64,000 bases of DNA, taken from the NCBI RefSeq assembly GCF_002878395.1, contig NC_061118.1, positions 123,952,691 through 124,016,690 of the forward strand, in the 5' to 3' direction. Shown piece by piece: positions 44,310-55,249 of this stretch (position 1 is the first letter of the stretch; every line of letters begins with the position of its first letter). The position numbers and the translations under genes were made by a program. A model generated the notes under the pieces. It was not told where the DNA came from. It did no database searches and was given only the letters and a program-made list of their open reading frames with translations. Source of the DNA: Capsicum annuum. Its lineage: Eukaryota > Streptophyta > Magnoliopsida > Solanales > Solanaceae.

Positions 44310-45420
44310 TTGAATAAATCTGTCCTAGGATGGAGGGGTAGCACTTCAGTTTTCAGAGGTCATCTTATTTCCTACCTTCGATCACAGAAAATAATATCTA
44401 AAAGATGTATCTATTATCTTGTTCGAGTTAAGGACACTAGTTCTGAAACTCCCAATATCGAATTAGTCCCAGTCATGAATGAATATTCAGATATCTTTCC
44501 CAAAGATCTTCCAAGAATTCCTTTTGAAAAGGATATAGACTTTGGCATTGATCTCCTTCCAGATACTCATCCTATATCTATTCCACCATAAGGAATGGCA
44601 CCAATAGAACTCAGAGAATTGAAAGAGCATTTGAAGGATCTTTTATATAAGGGATTCATCAGACCCAGTGTGTCCCCATAAGGTGCACTAGTCTTATTCG
44701 TGCACATGAAAGACGGTTCTCTTAGAATATGCATAGATTACCGTCGTTCAATAAAGTCACGGTCAAGAACAAGTATCCACTTCCTGGAATTGATAACTTA
44801 TTTGACCAACTTTAGGGTGCCAGTTGTTTCTCTAAGATAGACCTCAGATCCGACTATCATCAGCTCAGAGTGAGAGAATATGACATTTTGAAAATAGCTT
44901 TCCATACTTGGTATGGTCACTTTGAATTCTTGATCATGTCCTTTGGTCTTACTAATGCCCCAGCCATTTTCATAGACTTGATGAACTGGGTGTTCAAACA
45001 GTACTTGCATATGTTTGTCATAGTCTTTATAGATGATATTCTGGTCTATTCCCGCAGTGAGCATGATCATGCAGACCATCTCAGAATTGTACTTCAGACT
45101 CTTAGAGATAATTAATTATTCTCCAAATTCAGCAAGTGAAAATTTTTGCTAAGGTTAGTAGCATTCCTTGGTCATATCTTTTTCGGTGATGGCATTAGAG
45201 TTGATCCTCAAAAGACCGAAGCAGTAAGAAATTGGCCCAGACCTATCTCTCCATTAGATATCAGGAGTTTCTTAGGTTTGGCTAGCTATTACAGGCAGTT
45301 TATTGAGGGATTTTATTCTATTGCATCCCCTATATCTAGATTGACTCAGAAGAAGGTCAATTTTTAGTGGTCAGATCCTTGCGAGAAAAGTTTTCAGGAG
45401 TTGAAGACTTGACTCACCTT
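44310..45420 (+). pseudogene. Chromovirus reverse transcriptase
   Basis: Opens with ELVPVMNEYSDIFPKDLPRI and IDLLPDTHPISIPP, then a stop. KDLLYKGFIRPSVSP follows, another stop, VHMKDGSLRICIDYRRS, then a frame change. 44870-45115 carries [35 protein letters not shown] and FIDDILVYS (FIDD at 45026-45037, both aspartates intact). Then 45146-45367 has AFLGHIFFGDGIRVDPQKTE and SFLGLASYYRQFIEGF. The polymerase core is complete in order but is broken by several stops or shifts. Confidence 0.9.
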
Positions 45421-45960
45421 AGCTCCAGTCTTATCTCTTCTAAATGACTCAGATAGGTTCATAGTGTATTATGATGCATCCAGAGTAGGTTTGGATTGTG
45501 TCTTCGTGTAGCATGGTAAGGTCATAGCCTACGCCTCTAGAAAACTTAAACCCCTTGAGAAGAATTATCCTACTCATGATCTTGAGCTAGCAACCGTAGT
45601 TTTTGCCTTAAAGATTTGGAGGCATTACTTATGTAGTGTTCATATAGATGTATTCATAGATCATAAGAGCCTTCAGTGTGTCTTTTCTTAGAAAGATCTC
45701 AATTTTCATCAGAGAACGTTGTTAGACCTCTTGAAAGACTACGATATAAGTGTTCTTTATCATCCGGGAAAGGCCAATGAAGTGGCTGACGCTCTTAGTA
45801 GACTGTCTATGGGTAGTGTTGCTCATGTTGAGGATAGTAAGAAGAGGCTAGCTCAGGAAGTCCATCAGCTTGCCAGATTAGGCATTCGCTTAGTCGATTC
45901 AGAGGAGGGTGACATATGGGTTCAGAGTAGTTCAGAATCATCTCTAGTTTTCGAGGTAAA
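45420..45960 (+). pseudogene. RNase H domain, second copy
   Basis: [72 protein letters not shown], then 45719-45964 DISVLYHPGKANEVADALSR. This is the RT-associated RNase H of gypsy elements, including the DASR and HKSL blocks. Two stops (near 45510 and 45690) interrupt it. Confidence 0.88.
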
Positions 45961-47200
45961 ATAAAAGCAAGATAGAGATCCCACCCTTGTCAAGTTAAAA
46001 GAGTCAGTCAAGGATCAAAAAGTAGAGGTTTTCTCCCAAAAGGGAGATAGTGTACTATATTGTCAAGGTCATCTATGTGTTCTAGGTGTAGACAACTTAA
46101 GGCAGTGAATTCTTGCTGAAGCGTATGGTATGCACTACTCTATTCATCCAGGGGCCACAAAGATGTACTGCGACTTGCGGGAAATCTATTGGTGAAGTGG
46201 GATGAAGAAAGATATTGTAGAGTTTATAGCTAAGTGGTCTATATGTCAACAGGTTAAGATAGAGTATTAGAAGCCTAGTGGGTCCATGCAGGAGTTTAGT
46301 ATTTCTACTTGGAAGTGGGAAGAAGTAAAGATAGACTTTGTGATGGGTTTGCCTCGTACTCGTCATCAACATGATTTAGTTTGGGTCATTATAGATAGGA
46401 TGACTAAATCAGCTCATTTCCTTCCAGTCCATTCCTTTTATTTAGCCAAGGATTACTCCAAACTTTATATCAGAGAGTTGGTCAAATTACATGGTGTTTT
46501 GCTATCTATTATTACCCAATTCACCTCTTATTTCCAAAAAGCATTCCAAAAGGGTCTTGGTACCCAATTTCATCTCAGTATAGCTTTTCATCCTCAGATA
46601 CATTGTTAATTAGAAAGGACCATTCAAACTTTAGAAGATATGCTGCGAGCGTTTGTAATTGATTTCAAGGGTAGTTGGGTTAACTACATGCCTTTGACTG
46701 AGTTTGCATACAACAACAGCTATCATTCCAGTATTTGGATGGCTCTATTCGAAGCTCTCTATGGTAGGAGGTGCAGATCTCTAGTTGGTTGGTTCAAAGT
46801 TTGTGAGGCCTCAGTTATAGGGCCTGACTTAGTATTCGATGCCTTAAAAAAAGTCCAGTTGATCAGAGAAAGACTATGGGCTACTCAGAGCTGACAAAAG
46901 TCTTATGCAGATGTTCGTAGAAAGGATCTCAAGTTCGAGATTGGTGACTATGTCTATCTAAATATATCTCCCATGAAGGGGTGAAGCAGTTCGGCAAGAA
47001 GGGAAAGCTCAGTCCCCGATATGTCAGTCCCTTCAAAATTCTCAGTCATCTTGGCAATGTAGCCTATGAGCTAGAATTGCATTCAGATTTAGCCTCCATT
47101 CATCCAGTCTTCTATGTCTCTCTTCTCAAAAAGTGCATAAGTGACCCAAAATTTGTAGTCCCTATTCAGAGTATAGATGTTCAGAACAACCTTTCTTTAT
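45961..47200 (+). pseudogene. Integrase, second copy
   Basis: HHCC region: YGMHYSIHPGATKMYCDLRE, FIAKWSICQQVK. Catalytic core: WKWEEVKIDFVMGLPRTRHQ, VIIDRMTKSAHFLPV, LVKLHGVLLSIITQFTSYF, SIAFHPQIH, LERTIQTLEDMLRAFVIDF, EFAYNNSYHSSIWMALFEAL. The SDRG that normally precedes TQFTS is missing (a small deletion near 46515), so the second catalytic aspartate is lost. The Glu in RTIQTLED is kept. Stops at 46606, 46891 and elsewhere. Confidence 0.88.
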
Positions 47201-47395
47201 GAAGAGATTCCAGTCAAAATTCTAGACTATCAGACTCGTAGGCTGAGGAACAAAGAAGTCCCTCTAGTCATAGTTCTTTGGAAAAATCAGTCCGTTGAGG
47301 GAGCTACTTGGGAAGCAGAAGAAGACATGTATATCAAGTATCCTCATCTCTTTTCCACCAACTCAGATCAAGCTCCAGGTAATAGTTTTCCTTAA
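47201..47395 (+). pseudogene. Chromodomain-like end of the second copy
   Basis: YEEIPVKILDYQTRRLRNKE, VPLVIVLWKNQSVEGATWEA, EEDMYIKYPHLFSTNSDQAP, stop at 47393. This is the same C-terminal pattern as in the first copy, and the best preserved example in the window. It supports a chromovirus (Tekay/Del-like) assignment. Confidence 0.82.
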
Positions 47396-47756
47396 TCTTT
47401 TCAGTTTCATGTTCAAATTTCAATTCCAAATTTGGTATCTATTTCATGGTAAGAATTCCATTATAAAATTGGTATTAAATACCATTACATATTTATTTAT
47501 GCATTCATGTATCAGTTCAGTTAAAATAATCATGCATCAGATATGCATTCTTATTGTGAGGTCCTTAGTTTATCAGAACACTCAGTCATGCATTTATGAA
47601 TTAGTTACACATGCATCAGATACGCGTGTCCAGTATGATATATTTAGTTATCAGTTATTTTAGTCATGAGATCATGTTCCAGTTGTTCATTTTCAATATG
47701 TACATCAGTTTATCTTCTCCCCTTTCTCCCAGTCTTATTCGAGGACGAATGTTCTG

Positions 47757-47766
47757 AAGGGGGAGA
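47757..47766 (+). other. Polypurine tract, second internal region
   Basis: AAGGGGGAGA before LTR C. It is preceded by CGAGGACGAATGTTCTGAAG, a sequence typical of gypsy elements of this type. Confidence 0.85.
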
Positions 47767-47769
47767 TAT

Positions 47770-50248
47770 TGTAATACCCTATACTTCTACCTAGCTTGAA
47801 GTCGTCCCAAGAATATTAGAAATTTACTTTGAAAGATGAATCCACTTTTATATACATGGAATTTTTAATATTTTCACTTTTTGTTAAGTGAAAAATTGAA
47901 TTAGCTTTCCAACGATACAAATTTCATCCAAATTCGATATCTGGATAGAAAGTTATAGCCGAGATACTAACGGCAGTCAAAACTGCCCAAGTGCGACGGT
48001 GAGAGCCGATGGATCATCGATCCAGTGATGGACCATTTCCGAAGCTATCTCAGAAAGGCAGTGAGACCACTTTCTATCTAAGAGTGATGGCTCAGTCCGC
48101 CGGACTATCGAGCTAATGACGGACTGTCGCCCAGTCCGTCATAAGGGAGACAGTGAACCCCCATTCATCCCAGGTGCGACGGTCAGGACCGGCGGACCGT
48201 CGACCTAGTGATGGACCATCACACCACCATCATACATTCCGTTTAGTTATTTTAAATCCACTGTAAAAGGGTATTTGGGTTTTTTTCCACCCGATTTAAC
48301 CCCTAATTACACCAGATCATAGCTCATAACTTCATTATTCTTCTATAATAACAAATTAGGGTTTCTCTCAAGTATTAATCTCCAAGAATAGTAAACCCTA
48401 GGTTCTTGATTTCTAAGCCAAGAATTCATGTTTTCCTCCACCAATCTTCAAGAAATCACTCATCTAGGTATGTCATGTGTTGATTCATAGGTCTCTTTCA
48501 CCCATGAAGCTCAAGAATCTCTTTTCAAAATACAAGATTTGTTTATTTGTGAATGTTCATGTTTCAAATTGAATTAGAATTTATGTTTTTGATGTTGTGG
48601 GGTTTTGATTCATGTTTTAAAGTACATATTCCAATGATTGACCCTAGTATATAATGATTTGCATAATAACCATGGTAAACCCCCTTCAATTTACAAGTTG
48701 ATTGATGTATCCATGATTATTAGATGTGTTGGTGATTATATAACCAAAGCATGCTCCCCATGTGTTTGATTAAATGCCTATGTGAAAGAAAAGTTCCATA
48801 CTAGTATGATAAGATGAAATCCCCATTTATGTACAAGTTTATGCATGTCAAATATTTTATGAAATGCCTTAATCAACGAATTATGGATTATTAATGCTGG
48901 TCATATATTCAAGAAAGTCATAATTTGTCAGTTTCTTCCTATCGATTTCTGGGGGTACTTGTACCCAAAAAATATAACTGTGTGCCTAGAGTTAGTGTCA
49001 TGTTTTCACGATATCCTCAGTTGAGCCATGATCCATAGAATTCAGTTAGTTATGTGACTCAGGAAAGCTCAGTAATCGAGTAATCTCGGTACTATTTCGC
49101 CAGTCAATGGAATTTAGTTCAGTAATCTATGTTTAGTGTCTATTCAGATGGGAGTAGGAATTAGCACCGAGTGAACCCAAGGATAGGAACTCACCTGGTA
49201 TATGAGGGTGTGATTCTTGGAAGAAATCCCTGTGTTCCAGAACTACGTAGCCAGCATAGGTTGAGATATCATGGCCTGTTATATGAGGGTAGATGAGGTG
49301 GCTTAACCTGTTATATGAGGGTTCCCACCATTCTCAGTAGAGTTACCTATTATATGAGGCTTACTCACAGATTGCATTACCAGTGGTACGATATTGACAC
49401 CCTTTCAATTAGGGTTACAGATTGGACCCCAACTCAGCCATAATTGCGTAATAGGGGCATGTCAGTTAGATGACTACTTCCCACAGTTTCATGTTATAGA
49501 ATCAGGACTATCAGATACAGTCATTCAGTCTCAGTATTAGAACTCAGATAGTTCTATGGAATTCAGGACTATCAGATACAATCAACTCAGAATAGTATGA
49601 AACACAGCTAGTTTTATCAGAAACACAACTGTCAGATACAGTCGCTCAGTATCAGTTATTTTAGTTATACAAATATCAGTATCTCATGTTATCAGTACTC
49701 AGACTCAGTAATCCTGTTATCACAAACTCAGTTATAGTTATTATGTAGTCATACATGTATTTTCATGTTCCTGTTATGCAGTCGTAAATATACTGATGCA
49801 TTTATGCTATGGTGTTTTATACCATAGGTTTAGAAGCATGATCTCCAGAGCATCAGTAGTATTCCAGTCTCAGCAGTTAGAGTTAACAGTAGTCCTCATC
49901 TTTCGAGGATATAACCATTACTTTATTAACTGAATAATTAATTTATTAGTTGGAGTTAGTTGGGGACATATCCCATTAACTCCTTATTTATACAATCATG
50001 TTTTAGAGGTTTTTCAGACTACAGTATGTTTAGATAGTTTTGTTTTGGGTATTTATACCCCATCCCAGATGTTATATCCTATGGTCATTTATCAGTTTTG
50101 AACCTTATGGTCTTTCAGTTCATGTTTCTGCATTTATACAGTATGTTATGCAGTGTTCAGGTATAGATATCATTCATGGGTTAGCTTGTGATCCTTCGAG
50201 GTCATGGGAACCATGTAGCATTCTGGGTACCAGATTCGGGGCATTACA
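47770..50248 (+). repeat. LTR C (3' LTR of the array), 2479 bp
   Basis: TGTAATACCCTATACTTC to GGGGCATTACA; uninterrupted, so it is the reference for the other two LTRs. The GC-rich cassette at 47990-48240 has a perfect hairpin, GACGGACTG (48118-48126), loop TCGCC, CAGTCCGTC (48132-48140). It ends exactly where antisense Gypsy-R integrase sequence resumes. Confidence 0.92.
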
Positions 50249-51050
50249 ATCTATGGTCTCAAACCAACCAATAAGTGATCGACAACGCCTATAATAAAAT
50301 AAATTGAATAGGCCATCTCAATACTCAAATGGTAGCTATTATTATAAGCAAACTCTACTTAGGCCAAATGTTGCTCTTACTAACCTCCGAAGTCCATAAC
50401 ACAGGCGCAAAACATATCCTCCAAAACCTAAATAGTGTGTATAATTGACTGTCGATCTGGGAGGGGGGGAGGAATCCATGCTAAGGTCAACTTGAGTCCC
50501 TAACTCCTCCAAAGAAGTCTTCTAGAAGGTAAAAGTGAATATTAAGCCTCTATCTGAATAATAGATATGGATACCCCATGAAGATGAACTATATCATGAA
50601 TACAGATATGGGCTAATCTCTCAACACTGAAAGAAATTAGAATAGGTACAAAATAGGCTCATTTGGTAAATCGATCCATGATGACCTAAATATTATCAGA
50701 ACCATAAGAAGTATGAGGAAAACCACTCACGAAGTCCATAGTGATCTAGTTCCACTTCCACTTAGGAATGGGTGATCTCAGAAGCAAACCTCTCGGTCTT
50801 TGATGCTCAGCCTTCACTTGCTGACAACACAAGTAACAAGCTACAAAATTTGCCACACCCTTCTTCATACCAACCCACCATTAAAGCTGCTTCAAGTCAC
50901 GATATATTTTTGTCACACTTGGATAGATAGAATATTCAGAAAAATATTCCTCCTCCAAAATCAATCTTTCCCATCGACTAACTTTCGATGCACAACTCGG
51001 CCTGCAATACTCAATACTTTATCAAAATCAAAAGATGTTTCCTTAGCCGC
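50249..51050 (-). pseudogene. Gypsy-R integrase (antisense)
   Basis: Complement reads TCYLCCQQVKAEHQRPRG, LRSPIPKWKWNXITMDFV, SYGSDNIWVIMDRF and AYFVP. A shift and indels follow (IDSQLY... region), then SSIEMA and CRSLIGWFET up to the edge of the 20-kb array at 50249. The first catalytic Asp block (MDR) is recognisable; the middle is heavily degraded. It continues at 30248 on the other side of the array. Confidence 0.78.
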
Positions 51051-51600
51051 ACTACTCCATACTTTATCTCGAATTACCCTCAAATTCTCATCATCAAACT
51101 AGTGAGCTTAAATATGCTCTATCAAGGAAGATCTAGCATCAACAAAGGCTTAAGAACATTTAAGTGTTGAAATATTAAGCCTAACCATCTTGATAGATAA
51201 GACTGAACCTCCAAGGCTAAAGATCACTCCTGGGTTAAGAGATAAGCTAAAATTACCATACATTTTGACCTCAGGCTTAAGGAACCCACAACTATATTAG
51301 CCTTCCATGGATGATACAAAATAGTTAGGTCATATTTCTTAAGCAACTCAAGCCAACACCATTGCCACATATTCAGGTCTTTTTGTTTGAAGAAGTACTG
51401 AAGGCTACGATGGTCTTATAAAATCTTGTAAGGAACTCCAAATAAGTAATGACACCATAACTCAACACAAACACTATGGATGCCAACTTCAAATCATGGG
51501 TAGGGCAATTTCTCTCATAAGGCTTTAACTAATGAGATGCTTTAGAAATCACCTTACCCTCCTACATCAATACCATTACTAGACCAATGCCAAAAGTATC
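51051..51600 (-). pseudogene. Gypsy-R RNase H region (antisense, very degraded)
   Basis: Between the integrase and polymerase trails. The complement around 51400-51480 has HRSLQYFFKQKDLNMWQ-like words, and 51340-51370 has LELLKKYDLTILYHPWKANI-like words in broken frames, the usual RNase H end (HKSLQYxF, YHPGKAN). Catalytic residues cannot be followed. Confidence 0.6.
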
Positions 51601-52520
51601 ACAAAACATGGTAAAATCCATACCTTCTTAGGCATAGTCAAGATAGAAGCCAAAGTCAACAACTCTTTTAGCTTTTGAAAGCTCTTCTCAGATGTATCTG
51701 ACCAATGAAAAACCACCTTTTCCTGAGTTATAATTGGACAAAGGAGTCACAATAAATAAGAAGCCCTCTATGAAATACTGATAATACCCCACTAAACTAA
51801 AAAATATTCTGAATATCGATAGGAGAAGTAGGTTTATAACAATCAGCCGCTATCTTAGTCAGATCAACCATAATACCATCTTTGGTCATCGCATGACCTA
51901 AGAATATGTAGAATCCAACCAAAACTCACTCTTCGAAAACTTGACAAACAACCTTTGAAGTACAATCCTCAAATGCTTCACATGGATAGGCTTACTCTTA
52001 GAATAAACCAAGATGTCATATATAAATACAATCGTAAAAGAGTAGAGATATGGTTGAAATTCTTAGTTTATTAGCTCCATGAATGCTGCTGGGCATTGGT
52101 CATCCAAATGACATATCCAAGAACTCATAATGATAGTATTAAGTCCAAAAAATTGTCTTTGGAATATCTGAAGCTCTAATCTTCAACTGTGACCCAAATC
52201 TCTAATCAATCTTGGAAAATATCAAATCTCCATAAGGCTAGTCCAAAAAATCATTAATGCAGGGAAGAGGATACTTGTTCTTAATATCACTTAATTCATC
52301 TACCTATAATCAATAAACATAATCATAGAACTATCCTTCTTCTTCATGAACAAGACCAGAGCACCCTAAGGAGATATACTAGGTCTAATAAATATCATAC
52401 TCAACAATCTTGTAACTATTCCTTTAACTCCTTCAACTTAGCTGGGGCTATCCTATTAGGAGAAATAGAAATAGGCTTGGTGTCCGGCTCCATATCAATA
52501 GCAAAATCAAAATTATGATC
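51601..52520 (-). pseudogene. Gypsy-R reverse transcriptase, active site mutated (antisense)
   Basis: Reading leftward from 52520: FDFAIDMEPDTKPISISPNR, APAKLKELKE, GALVLFMKKKDSSM, polymerase blocks in several frames, then [15 protein letters not shown] near 52000-52035. The catalytic motif FIDD has become FIYD, with the first aspartate replaced by Tyr. The next block, [20 protein letters not shown], is in order. Stops and shifts throughout. Confidence 0.8.
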
Positions 52521-53000
52521 TAGAGGCATAGTAAGAAAATCCGTAAGAAATATTTCCATGGATTTGTGAACAACCCAAATAATATCTATTAGAGGTGGTG
52601 ACAATTGTAGTATCACAAACATAGGACAAATAAGATAAACACCTTCTCTCTATTATGCAACTAGTACACAGAAAAGATATATCACCTTTTAGACATAAAT
52701 GAAGTATACCTTTCCAAGCTATAGGCATACAATTCATAACTAAGGTCATGATCTTGGTATAACTGTCCAAAATAGCATGATAAAGAGCTAACCAATCAAT
52801 ACCTAAGATAATATCCAAATGAACCATATCTAGGACAACCAAGTCTACCTAAGTCTCACGGCCCACAAAGGTTACCATAAAAGATCGATATACCCAATCT
52901 ATAATTAAAGAATCTCTTATAGTGGTAGAAATATGAAGAGGAATAGAAAGAGGCTCATATACAATAGCAAAACCAGAAATAAAATATGTAGAAACATAGG
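52521..53000 (-). pseudogene. Gypsy-R aspartic protease region (antisense)
   Basis: The open stretch 52842-52513 reads MVVLDMVHLDIILGIDWLAL, YHAILDSYTKIMTL, with GDISFLCTSCIIERRCLSYL. This is the C-terminal part of the gypsy retropepsin (VILGMDWL block) and the linker to reverse transcriptase. The active-site block lies upstream around 52950-53090 and is not clear. Confidence 0.75.
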
Positions 53001-53640
53001 AGAATATAGACCTGGGTCAGATAGCAAAATAATATATTTGTAAAAAACTAGGATAATACATATAATAAATGCATTAGAAGTTTCCACCTCGAGTCTCCTA
53101 GGGATATCATAATACTTACCATATACAATATTAGATTGAGTAGCCCTATGACCACCTGTACGAGCACCCCTACCCTTACTTGTAGCACCTCTAGCACCAC
53201 CTTTACTAATCTATGAACTACTTCTAACTACAGATATAAGAGTAGGGCACAATTAAATCCGATAACTCTACTAAGTGGATCTATACATATATCGAGGGCA
53301 ATCTTTGGCTACATGGTCAAACTTATCACATACAAGATATCATTTATGAACTAACTCAATCTAAGAAGGTATGAATGAACTAGAACTACCAACCTCGCCT
53401 AAGAACCAATCTTGGAACCCTCATCTATATGGTTTGATACTTGACTACCAAAAGTTAGAGAACCAAAAAAGTCTACCACCTAATCCCTGTAATGTAGCCT
53501 TAAGTAACCTACAATTATAACTATGAGAAACTCTACTAAATAAATATCTACCATAAGAGGTATGCCCACTAAACTCATAGAAGGTCCATTTGTAAGGTGA
53601 AAACTTAGTATAGAAGGCTTGTTTCTACTAGCTTTAGTGT
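53001..53640 (-). pseudogene. Gypsy-R gag C-terminal part with zinc knuckle (antisense)
   Basis: Complement of 53280-53345 gives CDKFDHVAKDCPRYMYRS, a CCHC-type knuckle whose first cysteine is replaced. Complement of 53400-53620 has GSLTFGSQVSNHI-like words in broken frames. The element ends near 53640, where the sense-oriented Gypsy-F LTR begins, so the 5' LTR and capsid are missing or lie beyond nested DNA. Confidence 0.65.
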
Positions 53641-55044
53641 TTGAGGTAGGTTATGGATTAACTTTCTTAAAATTGGGCTAGCAATTAATAATGGTATTAA
53701 ATCATGTTATGAGTGTGAGAACTAATCATGAAAATGACATAATAATTGTGTTGTACATATGGGGGGGGCTATATTATTATTGATTAGTGTTTTTTGAGAC
53801 ATTGTGGGGTCTTATATGATGTTTTTAGCCTCAAGTATGTATATTTGATTGTATTTATTTTGGGTGAAAAAGCCTAAATTGGAATTTATATGATATCAAT
53901 AACATATGGTTGTGTATTTTATTCCATTGCCATAAGGTTTACATTAAATTCATGGATGGTTGACATAATGAGTGGACTCTTGTGTCATATGGTTGAAATA
54001 TTAGTTGTATTTGGGAACTTTAATTTTGGTTGGTTATGGAAATTACATCCTTATATAATATACGTTCATAAAACATTGGTACCAATGTGGAAATACTAGA
54101 GACACAGGCTTTTTTTGATAGATCTATGACCTCTTTAAAAAACCTCTGTTAATGTATGTGCTAGAGATGAGTTATGGATATTGGTATTAGATATTGGATT
54201 GTATATATATTGTGAACCATCCATGGGTCCTACTTGGAAACATAACTCGGTAGGTGTATACAGAGGTTGTGTGACAACCTCGACCATCACATCATCATTT
54301 TCTTCTTTATTGTATTGCATACATATTATGCCCATTCTATGTTGTATTATTGTCCTTGATGTGATATCTATCTATTTATTCATTTTTCTTATATTTGTAT
54401 TTGGTATACATGTATATTTGTGCTTTTTTATCATATTTGGGTATGGTATATTTGTATATTATAGAAATATTAGTGAGACAGTATGGGCTACTATTTAGGA
54501 TATTTTTTTTATTGTAGGTGATATGCCCATAGTATGCATTTTATATGCTTTGTTTTTTACTTTGCTCAATCGACCTTTGATACCTACTGAGTACAACCAT
54601 ACTTACCCCTACTGTATTCTTTTGGTATAGATCTAGGTATGAGTATACTACACAATAGCTGATTCAGGTGATATATAGAGCATACTCAAGGTAGCAATTG
54701 ATCTATGCTTTTAGAGTTAGACTATTATCTCTTATTATCTATTTTATTTCTTGTTTGTATTCTGAGATTGATTATGATCCTTTTGCTTTGTTATTTTATC
54801 TTTAACATCCAATATATATGTAGTTGTTCTTACATTGTGAAAGTAGGTTTTGGGATATTTTATGACATTTTTGGTTATGCACGTCCGCTGTTATCATATT
54901 TATGTGATTGGGCTTTATTTTAGAAGCCTTACCTGGGATTTTGGTAATGATTTTCTCATTTTATATCAATTTAGATGATAGGATTACTTGTCAAGGTTTG
55001 TCATGACAAGTCACATCATAACCCTTTATTTTTGGGTCGTGACA
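53641..55044 (+). repeat. Gypsy-F 5' LTR (5' truncated)
   Basis: Sense LTR text (TTTTTTGAGACATTGTGGGG, TTGATACCTACTGAGTACAA) ending GGGTCGTGACA at 55044. It is related to the antisense Gypsy-R LTR at 24018-29690. The start abuts Gypsy-R gag near 53640, and no TG terminus is visible, so it is probably truncated. The open frames at 53890-54923 are not genes. Confidence 0.7.
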
Positions 55045-55045
55045 A

Positions 55046-55063
55046 ATTATTATCATCTCATCC
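55046..55063 (+). other. Degenerate primer-binding site
   Basis: TTATTATCATCTCATCC sits where TTGGTATCAGAGCC is expected after the LTR. Several substitutions suggest long inactivity. Confidence 0.5.
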
Positions 55064-55249
55064 AGGTTTTGTTAGTCTCTTTAGTATAAGAATAAGGTGT
55101 CTAGTAGAGTCTCATAGATAGATACATAGACATTCATATCTTTCTTTGAGAGGCTATAAGAATTTTTAGAAAACTTTCTTTATTTTATTTTGTATCATGC
55201 GGATCCTTCATACCTTGTGTTCTAAATAGTATCCCACTTTTTCTGCAGG

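Noticed and set aside
54705..54923. Hydrophobic frame MLLELDYYLLLSILFLVCIL that could be a small membrane protein
   Set aside because: It lies wholly inside the Gypsy-F LTR, and AT-rich LTR sequence easily gives such frames.
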